Part shown: piece by piece, positions 44,901 through 59,700 of the stretch
Numbering within the stretch: the stretch's first letter is position 1
Layout of the letters: every line of letters begins with the position of its first letter
Origin: Platycnemis pennipes
Lineage: Eukaryota > Arthropoda > Insecta > Odonata > Platycnemididae
Length of the DNA stretch: 64,000 nucleotides
Reading direction: 5' to 3'
Assembly: GCA_933228895.1 (NCBI GenBank)
Contig: OW121854.1
Span: forward strand, 54,044,609 to 54,108,608
Notes under the pieces: model-generated
Seen by the model: the letters and a program-made list of their open reading frames with translations, nothing else
What the model was told of the DNA's origin: nothing
Databases searched by the model: none
Program-made: the position numbers and the translations under genes

Positions 44901-47560
44901 CGTAGAGTGCTTTTAACCATACCGAGGAGAATGCTATAACATTTAGAATTCGAATTAAAATTTGTTTGAAATAAACTGCGGAAGTGAGACTACATTTCAG
45001 ATTTGAATATGGTTTAAGTTTCTCCGCCGGATCACTCTGCATGAGAGCCTTCGCCTCTCTATAATACTTTAGTTGACCACTCCTTCCTGGCATGTCGAGT
45101 TGGCAACACATTCTAACTCACTCTACAACCAAGATGCATTATTCTCATTCCTCAAGAAGGTTGTATTTTTCGCTGATGCTTCTCTTGCGTGATTTTATTC
45201 CTCCAGGCTTCCCTTCGTTCACATACCCTCCCCTGCCGAATACATTCCATTTAAACTTCCGTTCTTATTACTCACGTTCAGACCAGAGGTTGATGTAAAA
45301 ATCCATTTTATTTTCTTTTAATATTCTCATCCAATCTTTTCAGCTTTACCTTCTCTCTCCATTCATTTCCACTCTAAAGATATCTTTGCAAATGTATGAG
45401 CAATATTACTTGGTTATCCTCAACCTTTTCCCTTTTTTTCTACCTTAAGCTTTTTAGACAACTAACAACATTGTAAGAAGCAACGAACCACAAAAATGCC
45501 GGCGAAATGAAGTACATTCCTCGGTATAAATGTATGTAAAGTTTAAAATCTTTTGCTATACACGACACATAGACTACACAATTGGTTCAACAGCAATGCT
45601 AATTAAAATTCGATTCCGCTTGCCATACAATAAAAGAATCAAATGAATTTAGAGCTCTTCTTTTTGGAAACGTCTGCGATTGCCAATTCTAAGCAGGGTA
45701 GTTATTTTTCTACAAAATGCTTTGTGATACATCGGATGAGATAAAACCCCTACGGAAACGCAATGGCACTGCTTATACTACCATATTCATTCAAAACATA
45801 TGACACAAGTTTTGAATTTTTCAAGATTGCGTAATAGTGAAAACACCAAAATCCGTTTTTTTAATGAAATATACCTGTGTAGCAAATGCAGACTCTATCT
45901 TCTTCAAAATATATAAAATGCTCTCTACGTAAAGTCATAGGGATGCGTACAATAGGTTGACATCATGTTCTTATTCAAACATGTCCATACCATCTGAGCA
46001 AGAGAGTAGTAATTACTGCGCTTTGGACGTTCATGTATAAACATTATCTTAGTTATACCACGCACGAACTCTCTCAGGAAAAAAAGCTGATGAATTAACG
46101 CCCAATTATTAAATTTTCTCCATGATACGGTCATTTTGTTGCGCTTACAAAGTTCTGAAGATAAGGGAGAAGTAGACTTTCAGTATCTGTTCTAAACCAG
46201 AGTCATCCTTATCTGCCCGTCCCTGATACTTTCCGCAATTTGCCAACCACGTTCCCTTTCCGCACGTCCCTTACTCTCCTTTTTCCTTCCCAAACTTCCT
46301 TAATTCTTTCGGTACATTTCTTCAACTTAACAAACTTCACAATCCCTTCTCCCTATCAACACATTCCCTAATTCCACGCCCTCCTCCCCTCCCCCAATTC
46401 AACTTCCCCTATTCAGTACGCATCCTCTCACTAGATCTTTTATTCCGTCCTTCCACAAAATACTTTCACTCGCTTAATTGACGTGGCATTTGAAATGCCA
46501 CGGCTTCAGCTCTCTCCTTATCTGCATCAAAATCGCTGGCTTTTCCGCATTGCCTCTAATTCACGCAACGAAATGACAATTCTCTCCTCCCTACCTTTCC
46601 TTCCTTCCACGCAGGCATTTTCACAACTCACCTCCAGCGGATGAACTAGATGGATGAGTATCGTTTGTGAATAAACGCTATTGGTCATCCAAATGAATCG
46701 AGAATCTATGTGCCGAATAAAATTTCCCAAAACTTTAGTGTTCAATCCGAAGATTGGTTTTTGATAGGTGACGTTACAGTTGTAATAACCCATTACCGTG
46801 TGAAATTCACACACTCAGTTGGGGGCCTGTGCCTTTCCATGGGTCACCTGCGATTTCCTACGAAGCCCTATGCACAAAAAGTAAAATTTTGAGGAATTTT
46901 CAAGGAATAGGGGGTGTTCAGGAAGCTTGTACTCGTGTTTTTAACCCGGGACACTCCCCTCTCTAGTCATGCACTACCTGCATGCACTACCCGTTTTTTA
47001 TAACCAATTGTTTAGAAATATTTTTCTGAGGCTTGAATCGGCTTTAATTTACCTTTATTCCTTCTGGCGCATCTGCATTACTTATTGTTTCATCGTATCC
47101 GTGGTTCCGTTCTGCTGCTGAATCTCCGTGATATTATGTAGAGTTGTTTTCCTACTAGTGGTTTTCTAATTGAATATTATTTTACAGTGTTATTTATACA
47201 TAGTTCTGTGGGGCACCGTATAATCAATCCTAACGTATAGTTCCCACGTAACTGTTAGAGGACTAAGTAGTTTCACAGGTTTTTGTTTTCTGTAGTGAGT
47301 TTTATTCTTAATTTACTTTGTTAATGGGTTTATTTATACATATATAGTGTATACTAACACTGTACGAAACTTTATTTTTAACCTAGTAGATTTATATGGT
47401 TTATTTTTTTATCGCTAATTGCTCTTTAAGTTATTTGGCAATAGTTTTATTTAAGATAATATTATTTCCTTGACAGGTGCTTATTTTAGCTCGTCCTTTT
47501 CGTTGCTTTTTAGTAGTAGATTTTTAATACACTTACTTTAGCTTTACTGTAGACACTTTT
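41921..47560. other. no recognisable gene; three pyrimidine- or purine-rich patches
   Basis: Patches at about 42870-43270, 44090-44770 and 46190-46480 raise GC and open low-complexity frames (for example 148 aa minus at 44097 and 133 aa plus at 44538). Elsewhere the DNA is AT-rich and nothing is recognised. Near 46960-46990 GCATGCACTACC is repeated in tandem. Confidence 0.5.
43096..43132. repeat. ACCCAC microsatellite
   Basis: Short tandem run of CCACAC/ACCCAC units with interruptions inside a pyrimidine-rich patch. Confidence 0.7.
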
Positions 47561-47567
47561 TGCGTCA

Positions 47568-48262
47568 TCTCGGGAAATATGCGACCGAGGGAAGAGAAAG
47601 CTAGGATTTATAAAAAGAGTACTTGGGAAATGTGATGAGAAGACAAAAGAGCAATTTTACTTTTCACTACTTTTCACTAATCCCCACCTTCAGTTTGCAG
47701 CCAGTGTATGGATTCCGAATGGATTAGGTTTGATCAGAGAACTAGACAGTGCGCAGCGTAGAGCTGCTAGGTTCGTTAAAAGGTGTTAACATAGCTTGAT
47801 TAGTGTTTCAGAATTAATAAAAGAATAAGGCTGGGAATAATTATCAGAGCGTAGGTTAAAGTACAGATGAAAACTATTAGATAAATTCCAATCGGATAGA
47901 TTTATTGAAGATGCTAGGCACATATTAATAACGCCAGCGTATTATACTAGATTTGACCAGATAAATTAGATAAGAGATAGATTGTCGTACTGATTCAAAA
48001 TGGCATTTTACCCCCGTACTATAAGAGAAAAGAATAGGCAGCATAGCATAGGGATAGGTAAGGGAAATATTTTATAGAAGTCTGTAGTGCATGATGCATG
48101 CATTTATTCCTTAAATACTACTGATACTATTGATACTAACAATGTAGCTGCATGAGACCCAATAGATGCTTGTTTGCATGTCAATAGTACATGCTTGGTG
48201 ATCTTCACCCCCTGCCACATATCATCGCGGCGGTTTGCAGAGTATCGCGTAAATGTAGATTG
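47568..48262 (+). pseudogene. CR1/L2-like LINE 3' end, copy 2
   Basis: Aligns with 2880-3570 from CGGGAAATATGCG through AAAGCTAGGATTTATAAAAAG, GAGCTGCTAGGTTCGTTAAA, the CTGGGAAT … CAGAGCGTAGGTTAA block, GTATTGTCGTACTGA-type sequence and GTTTGCAGAGTATCGCGTA, into a short TGTAGAT tail. It is 5' truncated with many stops, typical of incomplete target-primed reverse transcription. Confidence 0.88.
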
Positions 48263-48269
48263 AGATAAA

Positions 48270-50110
48270 AAGTACTGATCTGTAGCCATGGACAACAAAT
48301 GATATGTAATTCATTGACGTACTTAGGGTGTAAGTATATGTAATGAACGTTTCAAATATTAGGCGATTACGGCTGAGTAATATTTGATAATTTCTAAATA
48401 TAAAAGGATTTTCTTTACCTAAAATAGTATGTTTTATTACAAATAAAGTGGAAAAACTTTAAGAAATAAAGAGAGAAAAAAATGTAAATAAGGTGAATTT
48501 GGAAAAACATATCCTAGACAATTATTCAATGACTTATATCAATGCGTCTGGTTATGTTCGTACGCGAAGTACATTTACCGAAATAGGAAATCATGCAAAG
48601 AAGGAGCATTTAGAGCTAGAAAAATTAGTAGGACGCTTGTAAAATATTGGGGGAATGGCATATTGGCCGTAGGAATACCGACATTTCTTAGGAATCGGCC
48701 GCCGATCCTCACTTACGCAACAGCACCTCAGCCGAACAGAACATACTATATCATCCCTCCCACATCCTGTACACGTAGTGTGTCCTTATCAACACTGACT
48801 CCCTCTCAAAGGTACTTTCCCAATTCGAAAACTTGGCCAAAACTTTCCATGGCCGGCCTTAACCTTTCTCCTGGTTGAACAATCCACTCACCTTTACCTC
48901 AACTCCTCCGCTCACGCCTTCTCATCCCCACCCTCGACTGCCACTTTATTCGCCGCAATTGCCTTTTTTCCCCCAAACCTGATTCCGATTAAACCTTTCT
49001 GCGCAAGAAAAAGGCGAGCTGGTAAAAAAAAGAACCCAGCAATCAAACGCCAACTTTCCCTCTATTTTATTTGTGAACGTGCCGACAAAGTGCCGAGTGA
49101 GCTTGTTTTTTTGTTTTGCTCTAAGCCACTAGAAGCACGATTGTAGTGTTGCATTTGAAAGCGCAAGAAAGGTAAGCATACCCTTTTTGCTTCATAATAA
49201 ACTAAATAGGTATACAAACAGATACGTGAGTAGTCTACGGAACTGGGAATAAAACGTCGGAAAGAGGCAAAAATGTACGAAAAAATATTGAAAATAACGT
49301 AGGGGAGAGAAAACAGGAACGTACTCAATGAAAGACTTTGAGGTTTGAAAAAAAACATTCATGCCTCAAAAAATTGAGAAAAATGCTTTGAGAGTACGTG
49401 TTTGCATTTGAACACCACTATGCTCAAATTATACAAGAAATTTCCTTAGTGGGATAATGTATTCCCCCTTCATGATGTTATGACATTCAAGTCAACAAGA
49501 ATATTTTTAGCATCATTAAACAAATAAAATATAAGTGGTCGTACACTGATCACGTGATTAAACGAATATGATAGAAGTACTAGGTGAATAGTCACGAAGC
49601 GTTACCTAGTTTTAAGCTTCTGATGAATCAATTGTCATTTTATCATCTAAGGGTTCCCCCCTCTTGTCGAGGAATAAGCAGCTAAGGCAGTTAGCAACTT
49701 GTCACATTGTTTGTTCCAGACTCATCGTTATGGTTCGTTTGATCAGAAAACAAGTTACCGTGTGAGTGAGTGCAATTGTTTCTTGGAGGAGATAAATCTC
49801 CACTCAAGCCACCTTCCTATTCACCGCGATATCTTCCTGTATTGATTTCCCGTTGTTCTCAGCTTTTGATGTACTTATTCTCAATTTCAACTCGATGGAT
49901 ATTAAGAACTCATGCAAATGTTTTACACTACTCTTCACAGTAGTTTCCAAAAAAAATTGACAAGAGATTCAACTCCTGAGGGATTGGTCTATTTAATTAT
50001 CAAGAAGTATCTCGAAGGAGGGAAGAGGAATCACCAAGGGACCTAAAATGCACCAGGTATGTTACGGGCGCCACTAAGCGTTGATTTCTGGGCAGATTCT
50101 TCATCTACTG
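48270..50110. other. no recognisable feature
   Basis: AT-rich DNA with a mildly pyrimidine-rich part at about 48700-48990. No supported gene. Confidence 0.5.
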
Positions 50111-50115
50111 AAATT

Positions 50116-50162
50116 GTTTAAGAGTATTTTCAAACACATTTTGTTTGAAAATACTCTTAAAC
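50116..50162. repeat. perfect 20-bp inverted repeat (hairpin)
   Basis: Arms 50116-50135 (GTTTAAGAGTATTTTCAAAC) and 50143-50162 are exact reverse complements around a 7-base loop. No T-run directly follows that would mark a simple terminator. Confidence 0.9.
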
Positions 50163-50164
50163 CT

Positions 50165-51115
50165 TTTTATTATTTTAAAATTTCGCGAAGGAAGAGAAAG
50201 ATAAGTGGATAAATATTTTATGCCATTGAGTGTACCTACACCATTACATTACATGGGTTTTTTTAAGTCTGTTTCCGCACAAATAGGCGCTTCAGACCGG
50301 AAGGAAAGGTGGGTAGGAATGAAAGGGATGGGGGACCTCCCTCCGTATCCACCCTAATATGTACCTACACCATAGAATCAAATTTTCATGTGGTTTTTTA
50401 TAGAATCACCTTAGTTTTATCTTTAAAAAAAGAAGTTTGGTGTTTTCATTAGCCTTAAATGAATTTCCCGCTCTTAAAGAATAGTTAAAAAAAATATGGC
50501 CCATAGTTTTATTAAATATTTCCACGCGATGAAAACTGAACTTCAATGCTGCGCATAACAAGCACATTATTCTACAATATAAGGAGATAACCATGCACCG
50601 GTGACCTCTACAAGTTCTAGGTGAATCCTTTAGGCTAGCAAAAAGCAATAAAGTCACTGACTGAGAACTTTTAGGTGCAACTGGAAAACTTCAATTCAAA
50701 GGACAAAATGTTGTTAAAATTCTTTTAGAGGAGCGTATGCTTTATGGGTGTTGTGTCGTCAGTTCAAAGGTTACCAGATGAAGATTTTAAAGGAAAGTAT
50801 GCAAGCACTACGGAGTATTAGCCACCCTCTCCCGATCATTGACATGCAAAGAGCTATTTTCCATTTACTTTACCTCTTTCTGCATGAAATTTCGTCAAAA
50901 CTTCAATCTAGCTCGTGCATAAAGTTTCTTTTGCTCCTTCAATTGACATTGGTGCCTTGCATAATTGACTCCCAAACCCAGTCGGTACTTCTCTCCCTCT
51001 GTCGGTACAACTTGATTGACTCGATACTAATAGCTTTTAAAATTATATTCAATAATGTTCCGCGCAATAAATCATTCTTAAAATAATCATAAAATAAAAC
51101 ATTATTGGAATAATT
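50165..51115. other. no recognisable feature
   Basis: AT-rich. The 112-aa plus frame at 50748-51086 has no recognisable domain and is overlapped by other open frames. Confidence 0.45.
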
Positions 51116-51119
51116 AATG

Positions 51120-51470
51120 GACTTTACCATGCTATAAAAACAATCGTGGACGTGTCCACGTTTTCTACAAGTGGCATTAGGTATGTCTGGTCCATTAAAA
51201 ATATCATCGGGTGTTCCCAAAGGAAGGATAATAGGTCCCATTCGATTTTTTTATACATGTTGATATGGATACCATAGTGATTGGTTACTTATGGACTCAT
51301 TGCCGACAAAGGAACAGTTCACAAGGAAATTTACAATAACTTAGACAGAGAATCACTTGGTAGGCATTTGAATGTAAAGCACCCGTGGGGTAAATAATAG
51401 TCAGGAAAAACTTTAAAAATATGGAGCTACACCATTTTGAAAAAAGGAAAAAGAGAGCACTAGATTCATG
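51120..51470 (+). pseudogene. LINE reverse-transcriptase fragment
   Basis: One frame gives SGPLKISSGVPKGRIIGPI at about 51189-51245, then FFYTC. This corresponds to the RT block usually reading GVPQGSVLGP-x-LF. The following sequence is only weakly similar to the region after it. The piece is short and decayed; clade not determinable. Confidence 0.5.
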
Positions 51471-51479
51471 AGAGCATTT

Positions 51480-53605
51480 CCATATTACCAATAAAACAAA
51501 AAATGTTGGCCTAGAATTAGTGAAAACCTAGTTGCTTTCATTGCAAGCAATTGATTGAAAATTCATTCGGTGAGATATGACGTAACCTAATGTATAGTTA
51601 AGATTTTATCAGCAGTAATATAATAATGCAGTAAGTTTTGATCTTGAAAGTGTGCATTATGTGAATGGGGTTAGTAAAGAGTTGCTGTAATTGTTTTATC
51701 TCGGCATCTTAATACGTAAAATAAGTAGGTAGCAAATCACTTTCGGATCGCAGGTTGAAATTTAGAGTTAATAATTTTTTTTTTAATTGAGGCTGACAGG
51801 TTCCATGAAAATGTTGAGATCTACAATAAAAAATACAGCAAACCCGTACAGTTTTCACCATAAGGATAAAAGTAGAGGGATGGATAGATAAATGTCAAGA
51901 ATTATATGTATAATTCAACATGTACAGTTTACATATGAGCTACCAGGAGGTAATACAATTGGCATTGCACCTGCCTTCCTGGATTTATTTGCATGCTTGG
52001 ATAGCTCTAAATGTAAAAAAAATGGATTTCTTAGTGTCATATTTAAAATACACCAAATAATTTTAAATTTTTTACGCTATACCAAGAAGAGCGAATGAAA
52101 ATGTTATATTAAGAATACCAGAAATACGGTGGCCTAGCATAAGGTGCAACAATTTGAACAATAATAATTTAAATAAAAAAAACGTCAAAAGCATATTAAT
52201 TCTTAAAGTAATTATGTAAATCAACAGCTTCACGTTTCAAGTTAGCAGGAGGCATAAACGCATTTCAATTTCCATGGAGTGACTCTTATTGGGACTCTTA
52301 TTAGATTTATGGAGAACTAACAATTGCAACTTAGGTGCAATTCCATTGAAATATTGCCGAAGGTTTTTTAGAAGCTAATCAAGTGCTCTTAGGAGCTTAC
52401 AAAAGCTCAATACAGTAATGTTTATGTTTCAAGTGTTCTGGGTGGTTAAAGGAGCTTTGAACCAGTTCTGTTTATGAAAGCCTTTCGATAAGATGAAGCT
52501 TATCGATTCAAATAATAATTCAAAATAGTTTTCTTGTGTGCGTCACCCAGTTCCCGACACGGCTGTGGAAATATACACATGATTATTGAAACAGAGTCAC
52601 AGCAATTGAAACATCAAAGCACATTTGGGACTGCCGAATAACGTTTTAGTGATTATGCTGTACGCTCTTAGTGAAAGACATTTGTACAGACGTAGCAAAC
52701 TATTCTTCCGCGTATGTAGTGAAAAATATCTATGAATGAACTCTAATAATAAAAATATTTATAAAAAAGATCCTTATTGAGGCGAGATTGATAAAAACTC
52801 TCCCTTCAGCCATCTAGCCCCTAAAAATTTAGCAGCGGTCGGATCCATCGGTGTAAAATATTTTATACAACATATCACAGCGGACAAAATGAAATATGAT
52901 TAAGTAATAAACAGGTCAATACTAGAAATAATTGGAACAAATATCTTTTTGATCTAAATTCTTTGCTATAAATTACTTGTATACTAGAAAGATCATTCAA
53001 AATACGATAAAGCGTCATTTATAACAATAAAACATACTATGCTCGATTTTATCAATACACTAGCTGAAGGTTCCCGTTGTAATTCAACGGGAGGGAGAAA
53101 TACAATAAATACAATTTGTGTTTAGAAATGTTAACATTTTTCATGAAGGGGCGAAATATGTGCGGAAGGGAAGAAATAAGGGGGGAAACTTTTGCTATGG
53201 AGTCAGCTCCAAGTCGGTATCGGAACCACGAATATAATTCAAACCAATGTAAGCATATGGCAATGTAAGTACTGCCTTGGCCTTTACAAAATTAAGATAT
53301 TATTCATTAACTTTCAGGCCAGATGAAACAAAGGAGGTTAGAAGGGGAGGTGCATACAAATGTTTCTCTATTGCTGATAATGAGGCCAGATACAGATGTT
53401 TGGGAATATTAGGACTCAAACCTTCAGCAAAAAAAATGTCTCTGGCCTTTCGTATATGTTATGTTTGTCTCAGTTCTTCCACTTCATGACAGTGGTGTTG
53501 AAGAAATTCCTACGGATACGTATCAATGACTTTTATTCCAATTATATTAAACTATTTTCTTATAACCTAGTACAGATTTAAAAGAATGGAAAAAACAGGC
53601 CTAGT
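51480..53605. other. no recognisable feature
   Basis: AT-rich DNA with no gene, tRNA-like box or repeat end that I could support. Confidence 0.5.
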
Positions 53606-53609
53606 ACGA

Positions 53610-53735
53610 GATACATGGAACGAGTTGTGAAGGATGTAAAAGAGAGGAGTTACGTCAATATGAAGAGGTTTGCCGATAGAAGAATAAAGTGGAGAGCTGC
53701 GTCAAACTAATTATAGGATTGTTGACAAATGATGA
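53610..53735 (+). pseudogene. LINE 3'-terminal fragment
   Basis: Encodes VVKDVKERSYVNMKRFADRR followed by the IKWRAASN stop, and ends in ATGATGATGA. It matches the minus-strand end at 7921-8380 across the point where that copy holds the SINE insertion, so it shows the empty-site arrangement (TATAGGATTGTTGACAAATG). Confidence 0.8.
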
Positions 53736-56700
53736 TGATGAAATCAGGTACACGTTGCCCGGTTACCTATGTTCACATTTTTATGGGATATTTGATGTAT
53801 CACTAAATTAAATTTTTTTCCATCTTAATGCTCCTATTTTTGGTTACACTTCATTTAAGTTTCTAATCACGTCCTTGCGTCTCAAAATACAACAATTTTG
53901 AAAGCGGTCCAGTTCGGAATATGGTATACATTTATAAAATATTCACTTTTTGAACCCCACAGAAACTGTCATTTAAATATTTTTAGTTTTACCGAATGCA
54001 CACCTACTTGATCTGAAACTAGCACAGAAATATCCCTTATGATTTACCAGATGAAATAGCCGATGTAGACTTGTCAGTAATCAGCTGCAATATCTTTTTT
54101 AATAACTCTGAATATCATCACAAATAGAGCAACGCAGTTTATTGTATCTCTTTTGGAAGAACTTTTTAGCATCATTGCAATGGCATAAATAAACAACCCA
54201 CGGATACGTAGTGTGGCATTATGTTATACCTACTGGGACTTTAATTCCATTCCCTGGTTTATATTAAACTATCGATAATCTCAAACTACAGGGGCACGTG
54301 CCGGTGGATTGGATCCGCTTCGGGTGCTGAGTGGAATGGGGAGGGTCAGGGATGTGGCGTCCTTTGCTTAAGGGTGGATCTTTGAGGGATGTGGGGAAAG
54401 GGGAAGGAAAGTGGATGGTCTAGAGATGTCAGAGTGCGAGAGGAGGGTATTTCGCACGATGACGATTTTGAAAGCGTCCATGTCTTCTCTTCACGTCCCA
54501 GGTTAGTTCATAAGCACAAACCCGTAAAGAAATAAAAAAATTACAATGTGAACACTGTAGAAGTATTCATTTAAATACTCCTAATACGGACCGAATACAA
54601 GCCTTCTAAATCTGTGAGGAGTGCTAGCAGTCAGCACGTGTCTTTGTGCACAAAAATATCGCAGACCTTCCTTCACGAATAGCCTACAATGCTTTCAGCA
54701 CCTTCATATATCCTCGCCTAAAAAACAGTACCCTTTGCAACATACCACTATGACGAACTGCCTAAGCATCAACGATGTTTTCACTTCGGAGACGAAAATG
54801 GCAATGGCATAGCTGCGCTCGGAAAAGAACCGAAAAACAACAATAAATTTTAACGTAAAATACACAATGCCCGGAAATCTCGATAACAAGTGTAAATCGG
54901 TTAAAAGAATAAGAATGTTTAAATCATTTTCCCATTAAATACAGAGAGAATGAAAGAAATCGATTAATATGTAGTTATTTAGTGAGCGAAAGAAAAAAAA
55001 ACTCTTGTGCTAGCATAAATTGAAAAAAGTCCATTTAAACCAATGAAAATACGTAAGTGGTGCCAGGAATGGAACCCGGGCACTGAGCGTATTTTTATAT
55101 AGCTTATGACACCTTTTAGTGCGTACGCTAGAATACAGTCACTCCGACAATCGGTTAGTCGTTGGTACAAATATGAAGGCAAAAATTACGCCTTCTATCA
55201 CATCGAAAGAGTCACAGAACCTTAAGAGAGTTATATCTATCTTTTAGGTGGAGATATAAGTGAATCGTATATTTTGACCCTCAAGCGGGCGCGCTGGTGT
55301 ATAAAGTACGGCAATTTTATGAAATAGGTTTTTACAGCTATGTATACTCATGATAATTATAAAAGGCTCTGTGTATTCATTCATTGTCATTTTGACTTCC
55401 AATTGGTTACGTTGTCCTTGCTCAAGATAATGCTGCAAATTTTTTATCGGAATTTTTGGAGTGGTCCATGTGTGGAGTGGAGTCATCCATGGCGTACTGA
55501 ATACGCCGCGTCACCGGCCGGGAGACTCATTTGCTTTGCCTTTGGTTTTTGAGTAGGTGTGGGGAATTGAATACGCTGGATTTGGAAAGAGTGATTCTTA
55601 TTATATTTGGTGAAAGGGACTGTTGCAATGTAAGCTATCCCACTTGTTTCTATATTTTTCCGTAAAATACATTTATTTATTCCACTTCCATTTGACTCTG
55701 TAAAAGTCAGTCAGTTTTCTGACCGAGGAATAGGAAGTGCAACATTTGGCTTACTTGGAACTTTTACCGTTGCGTAATTTATTTCTGGTTAACTCGTAAG
55801 TGTAAAATTAGTTTACAATAGAATATTTTTCCGTAAGTAAGAAAGTATTACAATTTTGAGAAAGTCTATTAATATGTACAGATAGATCGCATGGTCTTTG
55901 ATGCAAGTAAATATTGAATATGTAATATTACATGTAACTATCATGTGTTCAAATCATTTTGCTTAGTAGTTTACATGCTTATATATATCTATAGTTACAT
56001 CGTTGACTTCCTAATACCTTGAATACCTTGCCGTTATCATCCATGCCTGTTCATAGTAATCTACTAGCAAAACCTTGATGAGGATCATGGTTCTAAAATT
56101 GTATTCTACATGCATGTGTGAAATATAAATGAAGTAAATAAAGTACATAAAAATCCTAGAAAGAAACAAAATGTAATCTGTTACATGGAGAAATAAGAAT
56201 TAAAAGAAGACATCACAAATCACGCCTGGTAGTTTTTCGTTGATATTTTTATTAGCTTCATAAGTTACTGCTTTGGCAAAATAGAGGCAGAATGATCTCT
56301 CTCAATTTTCCCATAAATATCCCATTGCAAGTAAAATGTATTACAACATCCATATTTTGTAGTTTTTGAGGCGAAACGAACGGTAACGCTTTAAGGATCT
56401 GTCCATAACTTCTGTGCGTCACTAACGCTGAATGTGAAATACAAATGTAATGATTCACTATGGAACCAGATAAAGAAGGATCTGCCTTCTATTTCTTAGG
56501 ATTATCGATTCATTATATAGCAATTTCTTAGATGATGAAAATAATTACCTGCAAATGATTAGCAGCAATGATAAATAAAGAAGTTTAATAAATTCCTATT
56601 TTACCGATCACGGTACTTAGTCGGAATCCCAGAGAGTGCTAAAAATACTGTGTCAAATATGTGTAATCAGCATAATGCAATGCATTGAAGGTCTTAAAAA

Positions 56701-59700
56701 TTGTATTGAAGAAGCTAAAACATCACCAACGTATAAGCTGACGATGGAAAACAAAGGTTTGAATTGTGGGGAATGCAAACGATAGTTACGATGTGAATCT
56801 AAATAATGAGGAAAAAAATTAAAATATGTAGCTGGATATTGAAAGGAGAGTTGTAAAAAAGGTGATAAAATGCAGACTTGTGGTTATGATGCCTAAATAA
56901 GTGAAGTAAAATAAATTAAATGAAGGAAAGGGTTTTTTTTTATAATCGATTAATGCTAATTCATACAATTTAAGACAATATTTCTCAAATCATATCACGC
57001 AAGAATATAATTTATTTCGGCAAGCAGCATTTATTCATCTCATTGGCAGAAACGTAGGGGAATGGCAATTGTATCTAGCAGTGGTGTTCGGAAACGTGAA
57101 AAATATAATAATTTACCTTAGGAGCCCAGTGGAAAACTTTATCGCATGCCGCGGAAAGCGCACAATCGGATCAGTTTGTTTATCCGTCGAAAATCCAAAC
57201 GCAAGGCCAAAAATTTTAAAATAAAACGAAATAAATATTTAACAGCAAAAATACAGGGAGTTCATCACACAAAGGAGTTTTTTTGGAAAATGGCAAGGTA
57301 AAAATGGGCAAACGGCTATTTGAAGCTATTTATGTTCATTGCTTTGCAGTGGCTTGATGGATTCTTTTCCCACCGTTTCTGGAAAACGTAAAGCGGAAAG
57401 GTGCACATGTGAATGGGTATACAACGAAGACTACCAACACAAATATACACAAAATGTTTCATACAGGTATTTATGCTTGGTTGACGAAAAAATTTTAAAA
57501 TGAACTTCCTAATATTTAACAGCGAACGTTCGAAGGAATCTTCAACGGTGACTAATGCATACGATAACATTCATCTATGTTTACTATAATTATGCTTAGC
57601 TTTTCTTTTTTCTATATCGGAAGCAATTATTAATGGAATGCCGCATGCAATTACAGCGTTTAAAACTTCTTTGAATCAATGTTTAATTTTAGCTGCAAAG
57701 TTTTCAGGATGGTTCCCGTGCCAGCAAAATTATATCTGCGGCATATAAGTGGAACTAGAAATTTTTTTTATTGATAAGATATATGTGTCCAAAATGGATT
57801 GAAATTTCTCAGCGTGGAAATTTTTTCATTCTCAAGCGTAACCTGTTTTATGTATTAGATATATTTTATGGAGAACGTAGATACTGATAATTTGGCGGGT
57901 AAGATATGGTATTTTTTATGAATAGGTTTTGGTAGTGTTCCAGTTGTCACACATGAGATCTCAATAAACATTTCACACGACTTATAACTATTGGCGTGAG
58001 GTTATTCTTCATTCTACCTATTTGGAATGTAACAGCTGTGAGATAAATTTCATTACCTTCAAATTACAAAAAGATATTGACCAGGGTAACTCACTGCACT
58101 CAGTCAAACTGCTGTTAGATATTTTTGCCCAAGTTACAATTAAACCCATAAAATAATAAAAATTATCTGAATCGTTTTCTATTGTTTATGCGGCAAGTTG
58201 TTCTTATTCGCAGGATAATTAGAAAAATTGAACCAATGAAATCTAAAATATTGCCCTATGCTGACAATTTATGAGGGTATATATAATTATGAATATTTTC
58301 TTTAATGAATAATGTAGATTGGTAATAATAATAAACATTGCTATATCCCGCTTTGCAATTTAAGCAAGTAAGAGTATACATCCATACCCAAGTATGTTAT
58401 TTTAATATTTTTTTATCCAGCCTTAAATATCAACCATATATACCATAAAATATATTTTCATGATTCATTCCATTCATGACAGAAGGCTTGGATGGAAGAT
58501 TTTTTACCATCGATGTGGAACCAATCGCAATTATTATAATGACTCCAGCCAAACGCTCGGCTTCTGCCGAAGCTCCGAGGCACGACAAGATTTTCATCAA
58601 AATAAATTTGTCTTTAGAGGCAGCTTCCTTTCGGGACATGAGAGAAATGTGGAAACCATTTCTTCGGCTGATATCAAATTTACATTTAATAAAACGCGTA
58701 TATAAAGGAGAACCAGTTCATGATGGAGAACGTAGGGAAGCACTTCGCATCAGGAGACGAGAATTTTCCCTTAATGCTTTTCCCATCGACTCGAACTGTT
58801 TCTCTTGACTTCCCCTTCCTCAATCTCCGCCCTTATCACTCCACCGAAAGCATGCCCTCACTTTTCTAAAAACTACGCTTCCAAAAGAGAGTCTAAAGAT
58901 ATGTGTGCTTTTCCTTTCCATCGATTTTACATTCCCACCAACTGGTCCTAATAATTTCACCGATAGCCACGGAAACACCAGGTTTCTTAATCTCTCATCA
59001 TCTTTTCCACCGTTTCTCCATCCACATTTCAGCATTCATTCTATCTCCATCATTTTAAATATAAATAGTTTACTCACATGGAATCTGTAATGCTCACGAT
59101 GCACTGTTGTACACATTGTACATGTGTACGCTATCCACTAAAAACTTACAAATATCGTCATCCACATAATTTTTCTTTCCAATATATTGTACAACGGTAA
59201 GATATATTACCTATATTTATATATAGCTGTATATTTAATTCAGTATAAAAATGATCACCAAGGCTGATATTCAACCTGGTGAATGTTTAAGAAGCAAAAG
59301 GATTGATAAATACAAAACGCACGAGACCTAGCAGTAAGAAAAAAAAATAGTTGCGATTTGCTGAAAGCAAGACTTCGTAAGCAAAGACATATAGAGATTG
59401 AAGAAAGACCGGGGCTGACATAGGAAATATAATGGCTGGATACTACCAAAATTTTAATGAAAATGTACAGATATAAAAAGAAGGACAGGAACGACAAAGC
59501 TCAGACTTCGGGAGAGAAAAGTCAAGAGAGGTTGTTATTCATGCAGTAAAAGTAAACGATCATTGGCAAAGGACAAATTTACAAAATAGTGTATATGAAA
59601 ATGACATTCCACCGAAAGAATAAAATACAAAGCTGAAATAGAAACTTGAAATTCATAAAATATCAGCACCTACATTTGTAGCTCGTTTTAAAGCAGTGGG

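Noticed and set aside
55000..55150. Possible tRNA-like SINE with B box GGTTCCATTCC
   Set aside because: Only one weak copy and no body shared with another locus in the window.
58476..58808. 110-aa plus-strand frame considered as an exon or small gene
   Set aside because: No recognised domain, promoter or repeat context; overlapped by another frame. Kept only as a note.
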